From contig UQQY01000114.1 of NCBI GenBank assembly GCA_900543295.1, forward strand, positions 1-7,584: a stretch of DNA of 7,584 nucleotides, read 5' to 3'. Shown piece after piece: positions 6,073 through 7,584 of the stretch (position 1 is its first letter; every line of letters starts with the position of its first letter). The position numbers and the translations under genes are program-made. The notes under the pieces were generated by a model. The model did no database searches, had not been told where the DNA came from, and saw only the letters and a program-made list of their open reading frames with translations. The stretch is from an uncultured Oscillospiraceae bacterium (lineage in GTDB: Bacteria; Bacillota; Clostridia; Oscillospirales; Ruminococcaceae).

Positions 6073-6115
6073 AAGCATCGGAGGCAATACCAGCGTTGAT
6101 ATGCCTCCGATGCTT
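6073..6115 (-). terminator. Hairpin between spoIVA and the DUF1622 gene, likely spoIVA terminator
   Basis: A perfect 14-bp inverted repeat (AAGCATCGGAGGCA and its complement) encloses a 15-nt loop. On the minus strand it is followed by TATTTG after CTT, a short interrupted T-run. It lies 59 nt after the spoIVA stop and 27 nt before the DUF1622 start, so it either ends the spoIVA transcript or modulates readthrough into DUF1622. Confidence 0.7.
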
Positions 6116-6125
6116 CCGATTTCTG

Positions 6126-6181
6126 CTCTTATTTTGCAAAGTAAAGGGAGAAATATTCAGGAACAACTCTTATTTTACAAA
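6126..6181. repeat. Short direct repeat at the spoIVA 3' end
   Basis: CTCTTATTTT(G/A)CAAA occurs at 6126-6140 and 6167-6181, matching at 14 of 15 positions with a 41-bp period. The right copy covers the spoIVA stop codon. No function is evident; a small local duplication or chance are both possible. Confidence 0.4.
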
Positions 6182-7584
6182 ATTATACAAATCAAGCCGT
6201 TGCAACCTTCGTTAATAATGCGCTCAATGGTTTCCTGCATCTTGCTGCGCGCTTCCTGCGGCATACGATACAGCTTGTTGTGAAGGCCTTCGTTTACCAG
6301 TGCGTGCAGGGACTTACCGAAGATATTGGAATCCCAGATCTTTTTCGGGTTTTCCTCAAACTCCTTAAGCAAATACATAACAAGCTCCTCAGACTGCTTT
6401 TCGGAGCCGACAATCGGTGAAACCTCGGTTGTGATGGAAGCCTTCATCAAATGGAGACTCGGCGCACTGGCGCGCAGCTTGACGCCGTATTTCCCGCCCT
6501 GTTTGACGATTTCCGGCTCTTCGAGCGAAAGTTCGTCAATTCCAGGCATGACAATGCCGTAGCCTGTCGCCTCCACTTCCTCAAGCGCACCGGCAATCCG
6601 TTCGTATTTCTTTTTGATTTCCGCAAGCTCAATCATACAAGGCAGAAGCGCCGCTTCACCGTTTATTGCAAGTCCGGTCGCTTCTCCTAAAATCTGATAG
6701 AACAAGTCCGGCAAAAGTGTCACAGTAAAATGCGCGCTGCCGCTGCCAAGCTCAATTCTATCAAGCGTGCACCGCGAAATATATTCGCATCCGCAGACCG
6801 TATCGCCAAGCGTGCGCACCGCTCCAATCCGTGAAAAAGAAACAGCGCTCTCCCGGATTGTGTCAAATACTGCACGCCGCAGCCAGTGATCCCGGGCAAG
6901 CCCAACCACCCAGCGCGGCAGGTCGAAAGCGATGTCCCGAATTGGAAACTCAAACAAAAGATCCTGCATAATCGTGCGAATGTCTTCCATTTGAAGCTCT
7001 AAACAGTTGACTGGTATAACCGGCACGCCATATTTCTGCGTCAGTCTTGCCGCTTCGTCCTTCGCCTTTGCACCTGTGGCATCCACACAGTTGTACAATA
7101 CGACAAACGGCTTATGAAGATCGGAAAGCTCGCGGATCACCCGCTCCTCCGCTTCTTCATATTCCTCCCGCGGCAGCTCGGTAATACTGCCATCGGTTGT
7201 AATAACAATGCCGACCGTTGCGTGTTCGGAAATAACTTTTTGCGTTCCAATTTCCGCCGCCATATTGAAAGGAATCGGATCTTCAAACCACGGCGTTACC
7301 ACCATGCGCGGCGCTTCTTCTTCAAAATAGCCAAGCGCGCTTGGAATGATATAGCCCACGCAGTCAATCATGCGCACATTCATTTGCGCGTTTCCATCCA
7401 TACGGATCGTGACAGCTTCCTCCGGAATAAACTTCGGCTCTGTCGTCATGATGGTTTTACCGGCGGCAGACTGCGGAAGCTCGTCGGTGGCGCGTTCTCT
7501 GCGGTAGTCGCTCTCAATATTCGGAATAACCAGCGTCTCCATAAATTTTTTGATAAACGTGGATTTTCCAGTACGAACCGGTCC
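6175..7584 (-). CDS. spoIVA: Stage IV sporulation protein A (SpoIVA), N-terminus cut by window edge
   Basis: SpoIVA is the mother-cell ATPase that polymerises on the forespore surface as the basement layer of the spore coat and is also needed for cortex formation. From the window edge the frame opens with the Walker A loop GPVRTGKST, followed by FIKKFMETLVIPNI. Next come the family signature DELPQSAAGKTIMTTEPKF, with its conserved threonine pair, and the Walker B-like region DCVGY. The long central and C-terminal domains include LDEPEIVKQGGKYGVKL-like and EKQSEELV motifs, and the protein ends GLICIIL as SpoIVA proteins typically do. About 470 residues are visible; compared with the roughly 492-residue Bacillus subtilis protein, only about 23 N-terminal residues are missing. 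The promoter, expected to be SigE-dependent from the family, lies outside. The reading frame is intact, which supports a functional sporulation programme. Confidence 0.98.
   Translation of the reverse strand, partial: GPVRTGKSTFIKKFMETLVIPNIESDYRRERATDELPQSAAGKTIMTTEPKFIPEEAVTIRMDGNAQMNVRMIDCVGYIIPSALGYFEEEAPRMVVTPWFEDPIPFNMAAEIGTQKVISEHATVGIVITTDGSITELPREEYEEAEERVIRELSDLHKPFVVLYNCVDATGAKAKDEAARLTQKYGVPVIPVNCLELQMEDIRTIMQDLLFEFPIRDIAFDLPRWVVGLARDHWLRRAVFDTIRESAVSFSRIGAVRTLGDTVCGCEYISRCTLDRIELGSGSAHFTVTLLPDLFYQILGEATGLAINGEAALLPCMIELAEIKKKYERIAGALEEVEATGYGIVMPGIDELSLEEPEIVKQGGKYGVKLRASAPSLHLMKASITTEVSPIVGSEKQSEELVMYLLKEFEENPKKIWDSNIFGKSLHALVNEGLHNKLYRMPQEARSKMQETIERIINEGCNGLICIIL

Noticed and set aside
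1..7584. tRNA or rRNA genes, CRISPR array, insertion sequence, riboswitch
   Set aside because: No cloverleaf, repeat-spacer pattern, transposase or recognisable riboswitch core was seen on either strand by eye.

Overview
The window looks like chromosomal DNA from an endospore-forming member of the Clostridia. The clearest evidence is an almost complete spoIVA gene on the minus strand at the right edge, which only spore formers carry. Strong AGGAGG-type ribosome binding sites, TTG and GTG starts, a moderate GC content and short intergenic gaps agree with a Firmicute. The genus cannot be fixed from sequence alone; a Ruminococcaceae/Oscillospiraceae-like gut or anaerobic lineage is my guess.

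Layout, left to right. Positions 1-72 (minus) hold the first 24 codons of a gene cut by the window edge; its product is clearly a paralogue of the large glycoside hydrolase further right. Positions 73-334 have no convincing gene but contain that gene's promoter and an upstream box. A tight minus-strand two-gene operon follows: a PF04909-type amidohydrolase (834-1685) and then an HD-domain phosphohydrolase (335-832, TTG start, 1-nt gap). A 118-bp divergent intergenic region separates this operon from a plus-strand DUF421/YetF-like membrane protein (1804-2532). Next is a 981-aa GH9-type glycoside hydrolase (2670-5615) with its own good SigA-type promoter. It ends at a strong bidirectional terminator that it shares with the convergent minus-strand DUF1622 small membrane protein (5698-6045). 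spoIVA (6175 to the right edge) lies upstream of DUF1622 on the same strand, with a hairpin between them.

The most interesting theme is the pair of GH9-like paralogues facing away from each other around the HD/amidohydrolase/DUF421 block. The visible N-termini share 17 of 24 residues, and 45 of 48 bases are identical over the best stretch. Both genes have a TTGAA(A/T)-17-TATACT promoter. Both also carry the same TTAGTAAACAA box exactly 52 nt upstream of the -35 box, although the sequence between box and promoter has largely diverged. This suggests shared transcriptional control of two leaderless (predicted cytoplasmic) GH9-type enzymes. Only the complete copy also has a LacI-type palindrome over its -35 box, so the two could respond differently. 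A role in intracellular oligosaccharide breakdown is an inference. The spoIVA and DUF1622 part is ordinary chromosomal background. I see no mobile element, RNA gene or CRISPR array.
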